Position numbers and translations under genes: made by a program
Assembly: GCA_959599915.1 (NCBI GenBank)
Contig: CAUGJE010000010.1
Coordinates: 17,942-81,941 of the forward strand
Direction: 5' to 3'
DNA from: an uncultured Collinsella sp.
GTDB taxonomy: Bacteria; Actinomycetota; Coriobacteriia; Coriobacteriales; Coriobacteriaceae
Length of the DNA: 64,000 nucleotides
Shown: positions 25,506 through 32,516 of the stretch, one piece after another
Position numbering within the stretch: position 1 is the first letter of the stretch
How the letters are laid out: each line of letters starts with the position of its first letter
Notes under the pieces: model-generated
The model's database searches: none
What the model was told of the DNA's origin: nothing
What the model saw: only the letters and a program-made list of their open reading frames with translations

Positions 25506-26001
25506 CCAATTCCTCCCAGGTTACACGGATTTTTTCGAGCATCTCGGCAAGCTGTTCGCGCTCGTCGTGCGTAAGGGCGCTAAAGGCCTGTTCCCTAAAG
25601 CGAATGCGGGCGGCCTGGTCGATGCGGGCGTTTTCCCGGCCGGTTTCGGTCAGGCGAATGGTGAGCTGTCGCCGGTCTTTGGGATTGCGGCTACGCTCGA
25701 TGAGGCCGTTGACCTCGAGCTTGGACAGGATCTCGGAAAGCGACCCCGGCTTGAGGTCAAAGTGCATGCCGAGTTCCTGCTGCGACATCGCCCCGCCGGG
25801 CTGCTTGGCCAGCAGGCAAATGATAGGCGCCTTGCCGGATACGCCTCCGCCATGAAAGTGCATGTAATGGCCGCAAAAGCCCAGGCCGCTCAGGATGCGC
25901 TTGGCGAGTTTGTCTTCGGCGCTGACCGCTTCGGGTATGTCTACCGGTTGCGACGGGTCACCGCCGGGCTCATGCGGAAGGACGAGTGGTTCAACACACA
26001 T
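25498..26001 (-). CDS. MarR-family transcriptional regulator
   Basis: A 167-residue winged-helix regulator; QQELGMHFDLKPGSLSEILS is the recognition helix region and LERSRNPKDRRQL-like residues (LIERSRNPKDRRQLTI) form the wing. The start at 26001 has AAGGAG about ten bases upstream. Its stop overlaps the first ABC half-transporter gene, so it heads a three-gene operon, a common layout in which a MarR repressor controls its own operon and an exporter. The N-terminus of about 35 residues before the helical core is unusual but not unique. Confidence 0.86.
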   Translation of the reverse strand: MCVEPLVLPHEPGGDPSQPVDIPEAVSAEDKLAKRILSGLGFCGHYMHFHGGGVSGKAPIICLLAKQPGGAMSQQELGMHFDLKPGSLSEILSKLEVNGLIERSRNPKDRRQLTIRLTETGRENARIDQAARIRFREQAFSALTHDEREQLAEMLEKIRVTWEELDD

Positions 26002-26025
26002 ATCTAAGCTTCGCTCCTTTCTTTA

Positions 26026-26055
26026 GTTAGGTAGTGGAATTGTTTTGTGCCTAAC
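26026..26055. promoter_or_regulatory. Inverted repeat in the marR-exporter promoter region
   Basis: GTTAGG (26026-26031) and CCTAAC (26050-26055) form a dyad just upstream of the MarR ribosome-binding site. A possible autoregulatory operator; the 18-base spacer is long for a single MarR dimer. Confidence 0.35.
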
Positions 26056-26102
26056 CAATCTAGGAGCATGAGAAATGAATGTCAAGGTACCAAACTTATT
26101 AA

Positions 26103-26253
26103 GTTACGGCGTTTTGCCAAACGCCGTAACCGCTCGACGCTGCAAACGTTCCTAAGCGGCAATCTGGCGTTCAATCGTCGGGCATGGCCACAAGGCCTAT
26201 GCCCTCCTCTTTCACGCCACCTTGCTCGCTTAGGAACGTTTTCGCTGTCCGTC
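26103..26253. repeat. Three-stem composite repeat, copy D
   Basis: Stem 1 is GTTACGGCGTTT/AAACGCCGTAAC (26103-26114, 26119-26130). Next comes the constant CGACGCTGC (26135-26143). Stem 2 is AAACGTTCCTAAGCG/CGCTTAGGAACGTTT (26144-26158, 26227-26241). Stem 3 is GGGCAT-GGCC/GGCC-T-ATGCCC (26180-26189, 26194-26204). A tail TTTTCGCTGTC follows. Same plan as copies at 37652, 43678 and 59218. It lies between marR and the kinase gene, not behind a stop codon. Confidence 0.82.
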
Positions 26254-26291
26254 CTCAACATGTGATTCCGCCACGGTCCGCTTCGGTGCAT

Positions 26292-26324
26292 GTGATCCCT
26301 TGGGGACGGAGGAAAAGGGATTAC
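26292..26324. repeat. GGGGACGGAGGAAAA-type hairpin, intergenic copy
   Basis: GTGATCCCTT (26292-26301) pairs with AAGGGATTAC (26315-26324) with one mismatch around GGGGACGGAGGAA. A close relative of the same length lies inside the M20 peptidase gene at 42062-42094. Confidence 0.7.
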
Positions 26325-26360
26325 TTTGGGCTGCGATGACGCCTTTCGAAGCGGCCTCGC

Positions 26361-26515
26361 CAAAAACTATGCCTAATTACTACGATGAATCCGGAATCCC
26401 CGACCACAACAGCTGTTTCTGAAAAAGCGCAAGCTATCTACCTGCGGTTTTGTTGGAGCGAAATTTGTTGTGGTTGGAGGTGGGCGGTTAAACGTAGTAA
26501 ATAGGCATAGTTTTG
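26361..26515. repeat. Composite palindrome, about 23-base outer arms
   Basis: The arm at 26361-26384 (CAAAAACTATGCCTAATTAC ...) matches the inverse of 26493-26515 with one extra base and one mismatch. Inside, ACCACAACA (26403-26411) pairs with TGTTGTGGT (26466-26474). The rest of this 690-base gap (26516-26694) contains no gene that I can support. Confidence 0.7.
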
Positions 26516-26694
26516 AAATGGCGCTATATGAGTAGTATCAACTAGGCCGTTATGGAGCAAACAGTCCCCATTTCCGAAACCTATCCGCAACAATGCGCTC
26601 TTCGCGACCCTAGCGCCCGCTCACAACGTCCCCTGCGCTACACTTAGTCGCATTGTGGCGCTGTCGCGCCGCGCCCGAAACAAGGGAGACCCTC

Positions 26695-27519
26695 ATGAAG
26701 AACACTCAGCTGCTGCTGATCAACGATATGTGCGGCTACGGCAAGGTCGCGCTTTCCGCCATGCTGCCGGTGCTGTCGCACATGGGCTATCGCATCCATA
26801 ACCTGCCGACGGCCCTCGTTTCCGATACGCTCAACTACCCCAAGTTCTACATCCACGACACCACGGAGTACGTGCGTCAGAGTCTTGCCATCTGGGAAGA
26901 GCTCGGCTTTGAGTTCGACGCCATCTCCACCGGCTTTATCGTGACCGAGGAAGAGACGCGCATTATTTCAGACTTCTGCCACCGTCGCGCGCAAAAGGGC
27001 ACCAAGGTGTTCGTCGATCCCATCATGGGCGACAACGGCAAGCTCTACGCCGGCGTGCCCGAGTCCACGATCGGTCTCATGAGGCACCTGCTGGAGTGCG
27101 CAGACTACGCGGTGCCCAACTACACCGAGGCCTGTCTGCTCACCGATACGCCTATTGCAGAGCAGATCACGCCCGACGAGGCCCGCGCCCTTGTGGACGC
27201 CGTGCGCGAGCTGGGTGCCAAGTCGGTGGTCATTACGAGCGCTGTAGTCAATGGCACGAACGCGGTTATCGGTTACGACCATGTGGCGGGGGAGTACTTC
27301 ACGATTCCCTTTGAGCTCATTCCGGTCTATTTCCCGGGCACGGGCGACACGTTCTCGGCGGTGCTTGTCGGCCGCGTTATGGCAGGTTGGAGTCTGCAGC
27401 GCGCCACAGCCGACGCCATGCGCGTGGTGGCCGAGCTTATCGAGCGCAATGCCGACCAGGAGGACAAGTCGGCCGGCCTTCCCATCGAAGCCTGCCTGGA
27501 TGTGATTGACCATGAGTAA
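26695..27519 (+). CDS. Pyridoxal/pyridoxamine kinase-like protein (ribokinase fold)
   Basis: A 274-residue kinase of the PfkB/PdxK-PdxY group. The N-terminal INDMCGYGKVALSAMLPVLS replaces the usual SxxxxGxVGxxA, LPTALVSDTLNY is the substrate strand, FVDPIMGDNGKLY and VPNYTEACLLT are family markers, and PGTGDTFSAVLVG carries the catalytic Asp of the anion hole. It would phosphorylate vitamin B6 vitamers to pyridoxal 5'-phosphate. The ATG at 26695 follows AGGGAG. The stop overlaps the next gene in ATGAGTAA, so the two are coupled. Confidence 0.85.
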   Translation: MKNTQLLLINDMCGYGKVALSAMLPVLSHMGYRIHNLPTALVSDTLNYPKFYIHDTTEYVRQSLAIWEELGFEFDAISTGFIVTEEETRIISDFCHRRAQKGTKVFVDPIMGDNGKLYAGVPESTIGLMRHLLECADYAVPNYTEACLLTDTPIAEQITPDEARALVDAVRELGAKSVVITSAVVNGTNAVIGYDHVAGEYFTIPFELIPVYFPGTGDTFSAVLVGRVMAGWSLQRATADAMRVVAELIERNADQEDKSAGLPIEACLDVIDHE

Positions 27520-27841
27520 CGCTGGCGAGGGCGGCGCCAAGCCTGCGGGCGGGGGCAAGCCGCTCGGCGCGCCGCGGGACAAACGTCCGCGTATCCGCGT
27601 GAGCTGCGTGGACCAGCTGGGAACGTGCCGCTGCCATCATGGTCACAAGCCGGGCGACGTTTTTGACTTCGACCGAGACCGCGGCAAGATGTGCGCCATG
27701 GCCTGCCATGTGGGCTTTCCCTATATCGATATCCTGCGCTATGGCGGAACCGTGCCTGGCAACGAGCCCGGCACGGCAAAGTTCTGCTGTCCCGAGGTCG
27801 ACACGTTGAACGTCTGGCTTGCCGAGATCGTCGACGAATAG
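27512..27841 (+). CDS. Small TIGR04076-like protein
   Basis: A 109-residue protein whose core (IRVSCVDQLGTCRCHHGHKPGD, then MCAMACHVGFPYIDILRYGG and FCCPE) matches the Cys-containing pattern of the TIGR04076 family of unknown function. The N-terminal 28 residues are Gly/Pro/Lys-rich. Several Cys and His residues (CRCHHGH, CAMACH, CC) could hold metal, but no role is known. It overlaps the kinase gene by eight bases and is probably made with it. A GACAAAGG-type hairpin begins three bases after its stop. Confidence 0.7.
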   Translation: MSNAGEGGAKPAGGGKPLGAPRDKRPRIRVSCVDQLGTCRCHHGHKPGDVFDFDRDRGKMCAMACHVGFPYIDILRYGGTVPGNEPGTAKFCCPEVDTLNVWLAEIVDE

Positions 27842-27843
27842 CC

Positions 27844-27878
27844 GGATGTGACAAAGGGGCGGGCCCTTTGTCGCATCC
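27844..27878. repeat. GACAAAGG-type palindromic hairpin, copy 3
   Basis: GGATGTGACAAAGGG (27844-27858) pairs with CCCTTTGTCGCATCC (27864-27878) with one G-T wobble. It sits directly after the stop of the small TIGR04076-like gene. Confidence 0.83.
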
Positions 27879-27904
27879 GCCGATGGTGCTCCTTCTTTTT
27901 TGCC

Positions 27905-27996
27905 TATAATCCTAAATCTCTGCATTTCATCCGATATTAGGTTCTAAAAACTCTGCATTTCATCGATAATCAAGCATATAAACCTTGCATTTCATT
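27905..27996 (+). promoter_or_regulatory. Three spaced repeats (iteron-like) upstream of the AAA ATPase gene
   Basis: CTCTGCATTTCATC (27918-27931), CTCTGCATTTCATC (27951-27964) and CCTTGCATTTCATT (27983-27996) recur at 33 and 32 bases, about three helical turns, so all lie on one face of the DNA. A TATAAT at 27905-27910 precedes them. Direct repeats at this phasing fit a cooperative DNA-binding protein acting just downstream of the start point. Confidence 0.6.
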
Positions 27997-28019
27997 TGAT
28001 GACACTGAGGGGAGAGCCT

Positions 28020-29381
28020 ATGCTGCGTAGGAAAATAGCGGCAGAGCTGGAGCGTTGGCTGAAGTCTGCCGAGCAAAAGGCCTTATTCATTACGGGTTCT
28101 CGCCAGATCGGCAAAAGTTATTCGATTCGCGCATTTGGCAAAGCCAGCCATGCAACCTACATCGAACTCAACCTCATGGAAAATCGCCAGGCAAAAGATG
28201 CTCTTCTCGAGGCACGGGATGCCGACGATTTCATCAGCAGGGTGACGCTTCTCTCGGGAAAGCCGATAGCACCGGGCAAAACGCTCGTGTTTATCGATGA
28301 GGTCCAAGAGGCCCCCGACATCATGACGATGGCAAAGTTCCTTGTTGAGGACGGGAGGTGCCGCTGGGCGTTTTCGGGGTCAATGCTCGGGACCCAGTTC
28401 AAGGTCGTTAGGTCCTATCCCGTGGGATATGTTCACGAGCTTAGGATGTTCCCGCTCGATTTCGAGGAGTTTTGCTGGGCGATCGGGGTGAGCGAGGGAG
28501 CTCGCCAAACGATACGCGACGCGTGTATCAGCGAGAAGCCCATTCCTGATTACATTCACGACGCGATGATGGCAAACTTCAGGACCTATACCGTTGTCGG
28601 TGGAATGCCAGAGGTCGTGCAGCGTTTCCTTGACACGCGGGGCGACCTTGCCTCTGTTCGTCAGCTACAGTCAGAGCTCAACGAACAGTACCGGCGGGAT
28701 ATCTCCAAGTATGCAAGCGGGCGAGCCCTTCAGGTGCAGAGCATTTACGATCAGCTCCCTATTATGCTCGAGGGCGAAAACAAACGCTTCGTGCTCAATT
28801 CCATTGACCTCAAGGCGCATTACGACAAGTACCAGCGAGATTTTGTCTGGCTTGTCGATGCCGGCGTTGCTCTCAAGGCGGATATCGTAACCGAGCCAAA
28901 GTCGCCCCTGCTCAAGACGGCACGGCCATCGCAGTTCAAGCTATACCAATCGGATACGGGCATGTTGATGGCGCGCTACCCCGTTGGCGTCGCCCAGGCG
29001 GCGTATCTTGATAGCAAGGAACCCAATCTGGGCGGTATTTACGAAAACGTGGTGGCCCAGCAGCTGACTGCCCAAAATCGCCAGCTTTACTACTATCAGA
29101 CAAAGAAGCGCGGCGAAGTGGACTTTGTGGTCGACGGACCGGATGGAACGGCTGTTCCGATCGAGGTTAAATCGGGTTCCTATTACCACGCGCACGCCGC
29201 GCTCGGTCATGTGCTTGATACGGCCGAATATGGCGTAAGGCTTGGGATTGTTTTCTCGAGAGGCAACGTTGAACGCAGCGGAGCTGTTCTTTATTTGCCG
29301 CTATATGCGACCTGGGCCCTTTCGGATGTTTTGGGTGACTCCTGTGCCGAGGGGATAAAGCTGGAGGTCAAGCCGGTCTAG
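28020..29381 (+). CDS. AAA_14/DUF4143 family ATPase
   Basis: A 453-residue protein. Residues about 20-160 form a P-loop ATPase: Walker A ITGSRQIGKSYSIRAFG, Walker B TLVFIDEVQEAPD, sensor FSGSML. The C-terminal half is DUF4143 with the nuclease-like pattern KRGEVDFVVDGPDG ... VPIEVKSGS (the D-x(n)-ExK arrangement of PD-(D/E)XK folds). Such proteins are very common in gut bacteria and have no settled function. ATG at 28020 follows GAGGGGAG. Base composition is slightly lower in GC than the neighbours, which suits a mobile accessory gene. It stands alone, with three phased repeats in front. Confidence 0.85.
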   Translation: MLRRKIAAELERWLKSAEQKALFITGSRQIGKSYSIRAFGKASHATYIELNLMENRQAKDALLEARDADDFISRVTLLSGKPIAPGKTLVFIDEVQEAPDIMTMAKFLVEDGRCRWAFSGSMLGTQFKVVRSYPVGYVHELRMFPLDFEEFCWAIGVSEGARQTIRDACISEKPIPDYIHDAMMANFRTYTVVGGMPEVVQRFLDTRGDLASVRQLQSELNEQYRRDISKYASGRALQVQSIYDQLPIMLEGENKRFVLNSIDLKAHYDKYQRDFVWLVDAGVALKADIVTEPKSPLLKTARPSQFKLYQSDTGMLMARYPVGVAQAAYLDSKEPNLGGIYENVVAQQLTAQNRQLYYYQTKKRGEVDFVVDGPDGTAVPIEVKSGSYYHAHAALGHVLDTAEYGVRLGIVFSRGNVERSGAVLYLPLYATWALSDVLGDSCAEGIKLEVKPV

Positions 29382-29392
29382 GGACAGTCCCC

Positions 29393-29425
29393 GATGCGAC
29401 AAAGGGATAGTGCCTTTGTCGCATC
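29393..29425. repeat. GACAAAGG-type palindromic hairpin, copy 4
   Basis: GATGCGACAAAGG (29393-29405) pairs perfectly with CCTTTGTCGCATC (29413-29425), 12 bases after the ATPase stop codon, and is preceded by GGGACAGTCCCC. Confidence 0.85.
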
Positions 29426-29441
29426 CGCTATCCGAGATAAT

Positions 29442-29505
29442 GAGCGTGGATTTTCTCCCGTCTAGAGCGCACTTGAATGCTCAAAGTGGGAGAAAATCCA
29501 CGCTC
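29442..29505. repeat. Perfect 18-base inverted repeat
   Basis: GAGCGTGGATTTTCTCCC (29442-29459) is repeated inverted at 29488-29505. The loop itself contains GAGC/GCTC. It lies between convergent genes for the ATPase and the phosphatase. Confidence 0.85.
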
Positions 29506-29553
29506 GATCTGTATGCCGATGACGCGGCTCGCGAGGTTCGTGCGCCCGCGAAC

Positions 29554-30000
29554 CTACATCTGCTCGAGCATGGCAGTGCAGCCGGCGAGCACATCGCGGT
29601 AGGTGGCATCGAAGTTGCCGGTGTACCAGGGATCGGCCACGTCGCCGGGGCGCTCGGTCCAATCGAGCAAGCGCGTAATCTTGCCGTCGGGGTCGTCGCC
29701 AAAGATGCGACGCAGACCGCGCGCGTTCTCAGCATCCATATAAACAATGCGATCCCAGTTGCCATACTCTGCGCGCCGCACCTGACGTGCGCGATGTGCG
29801 ACGACGGGAATCCCAACCTCGCGTAGCTTGGCAACGGTACCGTGATGTGGCGGGTTGCCGATCTCCTCGGTCGAGGTCGCGGCGGAATCGATGACAAACT
29901 CGTCCGCGCGTCCGGCGCGGTGCACCAGCTCGGTAAACACCGACTCAGCCATCGTCGAGCGGCAGATATTTCCATAGCAGATAAAAAGAATGCGTTGCAT
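29554..30000 (-). CDS. Low-molecular-weight protein-tyrosine phosphatase
   Basis: A 148-residue enzyme. The P-loop CX5R is at Cys8-Arg14 (FICYGNICRS) and the general-acid Asp lies in DPWY near residue 122, both complete. It would dephosphorylate phosphotyrosine or low-molecular phosphate esters in the cytoplasm. Length is normal. Encoded on the reverse strand about 60 bases downstream of the RpiR-type gene, so it may be co-transcribed with it. No tyrosine kinase gene is nearby. Confidence 0.9.
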   Translation of the reverse strand: MQRILFICYGNICRSTMAESVFTELVHRAGRADEFVIDSAATSTEEIGNPPHHGTVAKLREVGIPVVAHRARQVRRAEYGNWDRIVYMDAENARGLRRIFGDDPDGKITRLLDWTERPGDVADPWYTGNFDATYRDVLAGCTAMLEQM

Positions 30001-30060
30001 AGAACGATACCTTTCATATAGAAGGCTGCTAAAGAGTCGAAGCCGGGCGCATGCAGAGTT

Positions 30061-30810
30061 TTATTTCTTGGCCAGTTTGAAGTAACGCTCAAATATCAAT
30101 TCGAAAACGTAATAGAACATCAATCGACTGTCGAGGTCCATGCTGCCCAAGCGGATTTCTTTTTGCACGGTGTAGATAGGGTAGTCGGCTAGTTTCGAGA
30201 GAGAATTTCGAGAAAAGCCGGTGAGTGTGACGACCTTGCATCCGCGCGTTTTGGCTATCGATGTAGCGTCAATAGACACCTGCGTCTCGCCGCTTACGGA
30301 AACGCTGAAGACCAGGTCGTTTTTGCCGAGGAGTTCTGCGTAATGCCTCATGACGTGGCGTTCACTAAGCGTGTCGGTATTCTTGCCCATTATTTTGAGC
30401 TTTTCAGCCATCTCGAGGCACGGGTATTTCGAAAAGCCCGAGCAGAAGAACACGATATGCGAGGCGTCCTGGATAAGGCTTACAACCGAGTCGATGACCC
30501 GGTCGTTAATCAGGTCTTTTGTTTGTACGAGCTGGGTGTCGAGCGGAAGTGTCTCGATTGTGAATCGATTGCGGTCGAGCGAGGCGGAATACGATTGTTT
30601 GAGCTCCGTAAACCCCGAGAAGCCAAGCTTATGAGCAAGCCTGACGATTGTATTGGGAGCGACGAAGAACCGTTCAGCAACGCTCTTAAGCGTGACATCG
30701 TCAATATCATCACGCAGCTCGATGATGTAGCGCATGATCTCGCTTTCGAGATCGTTGAGCTTGCTCTCGCCAGCCCGCACATGATCATAAAAAGATGCTT
30801 GATCTTTCAT
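30061..30810 (-). CDS. RpiR/MurR-family transcriptional regulator
   Basis: A 249-residue regulator with an N-terminal HTH_6 domain (DVTLKSVAERFFVAPNTIVR, LAHKLGFSGFTELK) and a C-terminal SIS sugar-phosphate isomerase-like domain (HIVFFCSGFSKYPCLEMAEK, FSVSVSGETQVSIDATSIAK). The start at 30810 is chosen because homology begins within the first residues; its ribosome-binding site is weak and a longer version is possible. Divergent from the phospho-alpha-glucosidase/PTS genes, which it probably controls in response to a sugar phosphate such as maltose 6'-phosphate. Confidence 0.84.
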   Translation of the reverse strand: MKDQASFYDHVRAGESKLNDLESEIMRYIIELRDDIDDVTLKSVAERFFVAPNTIVRLAHKLGFSGFTELKQSYSASLDRNRFTIETLPLDTQLVQTKDLINDRVIDSVVSLIQDASHIVFFCSGFSKYPCLEMAEKLKIMGKNTDTLSERHVMRHYAELLGKNDLVFSVSVSGETQVSIDATSIAKTRGCKVVTLTGFSRNSLSKLADYPIYTVQKEIRLGSMDLDSRLMFYYVFELIFERYFKLAKK

Positions 30811-30965
30811 AAGATGTTCCAGCCCCTCGCACCTCGTCGTACATATGGTACCGCTTTGTGTAGCCAGGTGAGAAATCGGTAATCGGTCAAGATCGCCAAT
30901 TGCCCATGAACTGGGTAAACGTGCGTGTCTGCCTACACATATCTGTGTCGTGAGCGAAATCATGT

Positions 30966-30996
30966 GTCCCCGTTTCGCATTGGCTCACACGGGGAC
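30966..30996. promoter_or_regulatory. Inverted repeat in the RpiR/glucosidase intergenic region
   Basis: GTCCCCGT (30966-30973) and ACGGGGAC (30989-30996) form a perfect 8-base dyad in the 298-base divergent gap. It may be an RpiR operator or another GGGGAC-type repeat unit. No clear -35/-10 pair is seen. Confidence 0.35.
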
Positions 30997-31108
30997 TCGC
31001 AAATGACCTTATGTCGCAAAATATCAATCGAAACGAAGCAAGCCGAGGACAACCGCGGAGCCCAAGGTCTTCGAGAACACCGATCAGCCAACCCTGGAGG
31101 GACGGAAC

Positions 31109-32434
31109 ATGAAGGATAAGCTCAATATTGTGATCGTTGGCGGCGGCTCCACGTGGTGCCCTGGCATTCTTAAAGCCCTGACCAAGCACATGGACATTCT
31201 GCCGCTGAACCGCGTGATGCTCTATGACATCGATGCCGAGCGTCAGCGTCCGATCGGCGAGTTTGGCAAGATCCTCTTCGCCGAGGAGGAGCCCGGTGTG
31301 GAGTTTGGTTACACCACCGATAAGGACGAGGCTTACACCGACGTCGACTTTGTGCTCTGCCAGATTCGTACCGGCGGCTACGAGATGCGTAGCAAGGACG
31401 AGAAGATTCCGCTGCATATGGGAATCATCGGCCAGGAAACGGTGGGCCCTGGCGGCATGGCTTACGGTATGCGCTCCATGCATGACATGGTTGAGATCGT
31501 CAACGACGTTCGCGCTCATAGCCCGGAGGCGTGGATTATCAACTACACCAACCCGGCTGCTATTGTGGCATATGGTCTCGAGCGCGTCCTGCCCGATGAG
31601 CATCGCGTCCTCAACATCTGCGATCAGCCCGTCAACCTCATGCGCTCTTACGGTCGCCTGCTCGGTCGCGATATGAGCAAGACGGAGCCCGTGTACTTCG
31701 GCCTCAATCACTTCGGTTGGTTCAAGCACATCTACGATGAAGAGGGCCATGACCTCGTCCCGCAGATTAAGGAGTACACGGAGAAGAACGGCTTCCTTCC
31801 TGCCGATGCCGAGCAGCGTGACCAGTCCTGGCTTGATACCTACGCCATGGTCAAGGACATGCTCGAGGACTTCCCCGACTATCTGCCCAACACTTATCTG
31901 CAGTACTATCTGTATCCCGAGTACAAGGTCGTTCACCTCGACCCCGACTACACTCGCTCCGACGAGGTTATCAACGGTCGTGAGAAGCGCGTGTTCGCCG
32001 AGTGCGAGCGTGTTGCCAAAGTCGGCACCGCAAAGAACTCCTCGGTTGTGCAAAACGACGCTCATGGCGATATGATCGTGGAAATCACGTCGGCCATTTA
32101 TCGCAACACCAACAAGACTTTCATTGTCATTGTGCCCAACAACGGCATTATCGAGGGTATGCCCGATGACGCCATGGTCGAGGTTGCGGCAAGCGTGGGC
32201 GCCAATGGCCCGCAGCCCTATGCTGTTGGCAAGATCGGTACCTTCTATCGCGGCCTTATGGAGAACCAGTACGCCTATGAGCGCCTGACTGTTGAGGCTT
32301 GGATGGAGGGCTCCTACGAGAAGGCTCTGCAGGCACTCACGCTTAATCGTCTGGTCGGTGACGCCAAGAAGGCTCGCAAAGTGCTCGACAAGCTCATCGA
32401 GGCCAATAAGGATTACTGGCCGGAGCTTAAGTAG
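31109..32434 (+). CDS. 6-phospho-alpha-glucosidase, GH4 family (MalH/GlvA-like)
   Basis: A 441-residue NAD- and metal-dependent glycosidase. VIVGGGSTWCPGI is the NAD site, NICDQPV contains the metal-ligand Cys in a CDxP motif that in this family marks alpha- rather than beta-specific enzymes, and NHFGWF gives the His ligand. It hydrolyses maltose 6'-phosphate and related 6-phospho-alpha-glucosides through an oxidation step. Length matches GlvA/MalH. ATG at 31109 follows GGAGG. Followed by the matching PTS permease gene. Confidence 0.9.
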   Translation: MKDKLNIVIVGGGSTWCPGILKALTKHMDILPLNRVMLYDIDAERQRPIGEFGKILFAEEEPGVEFGYTTDKDEAYTDVDFVLCQIRTGGYEMRSKDEKIPLHMGIIGQETVGPGGMAYGMRSMHDMVEIVNDVRAHSPEAWIINYTNPAAIVAYGLERVLPDEHRVLNICDQPVNLMRSYGRLLGRDMSKTEPVYFGLNHFGWFKHIYDEEGHDLVPQIKEYTEKNGFLPADAEQRDQSWLDTYAMVKDMLEDFPDYLPNTYLQYYLYPEYKVVHLDPDYTRSDEVINGREKRVFAECERVAKVGTAKNSSVVQNDAHGDMIVEITSAIYRNTNKTFIVIVPNNGIIEGMPDDAMVEVAASVGANGPQPYAVGKIGTFYRGLMENQYAYERLTVEAWMEGSYEKALQALTLNRLVGDAKKARKVLDKLIEANKDYWPELK

Positions 32435-32516
32435 TTAGTTCCATAGCGCTTGATAACTGTTATGGGGCGTGTGGGCTGTAGAGCTGCACGCCCCGTTTCT
32501 TTAAGAGGGGTATCCC

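Noticed and set aside
27918..27996. The three spaced repeats as a small CRISPR array
   Set aside because: Units are only about 14 bases, spacers about 19, the third unit is diverged, and there are no cas genes; operator-like repeats fit better.
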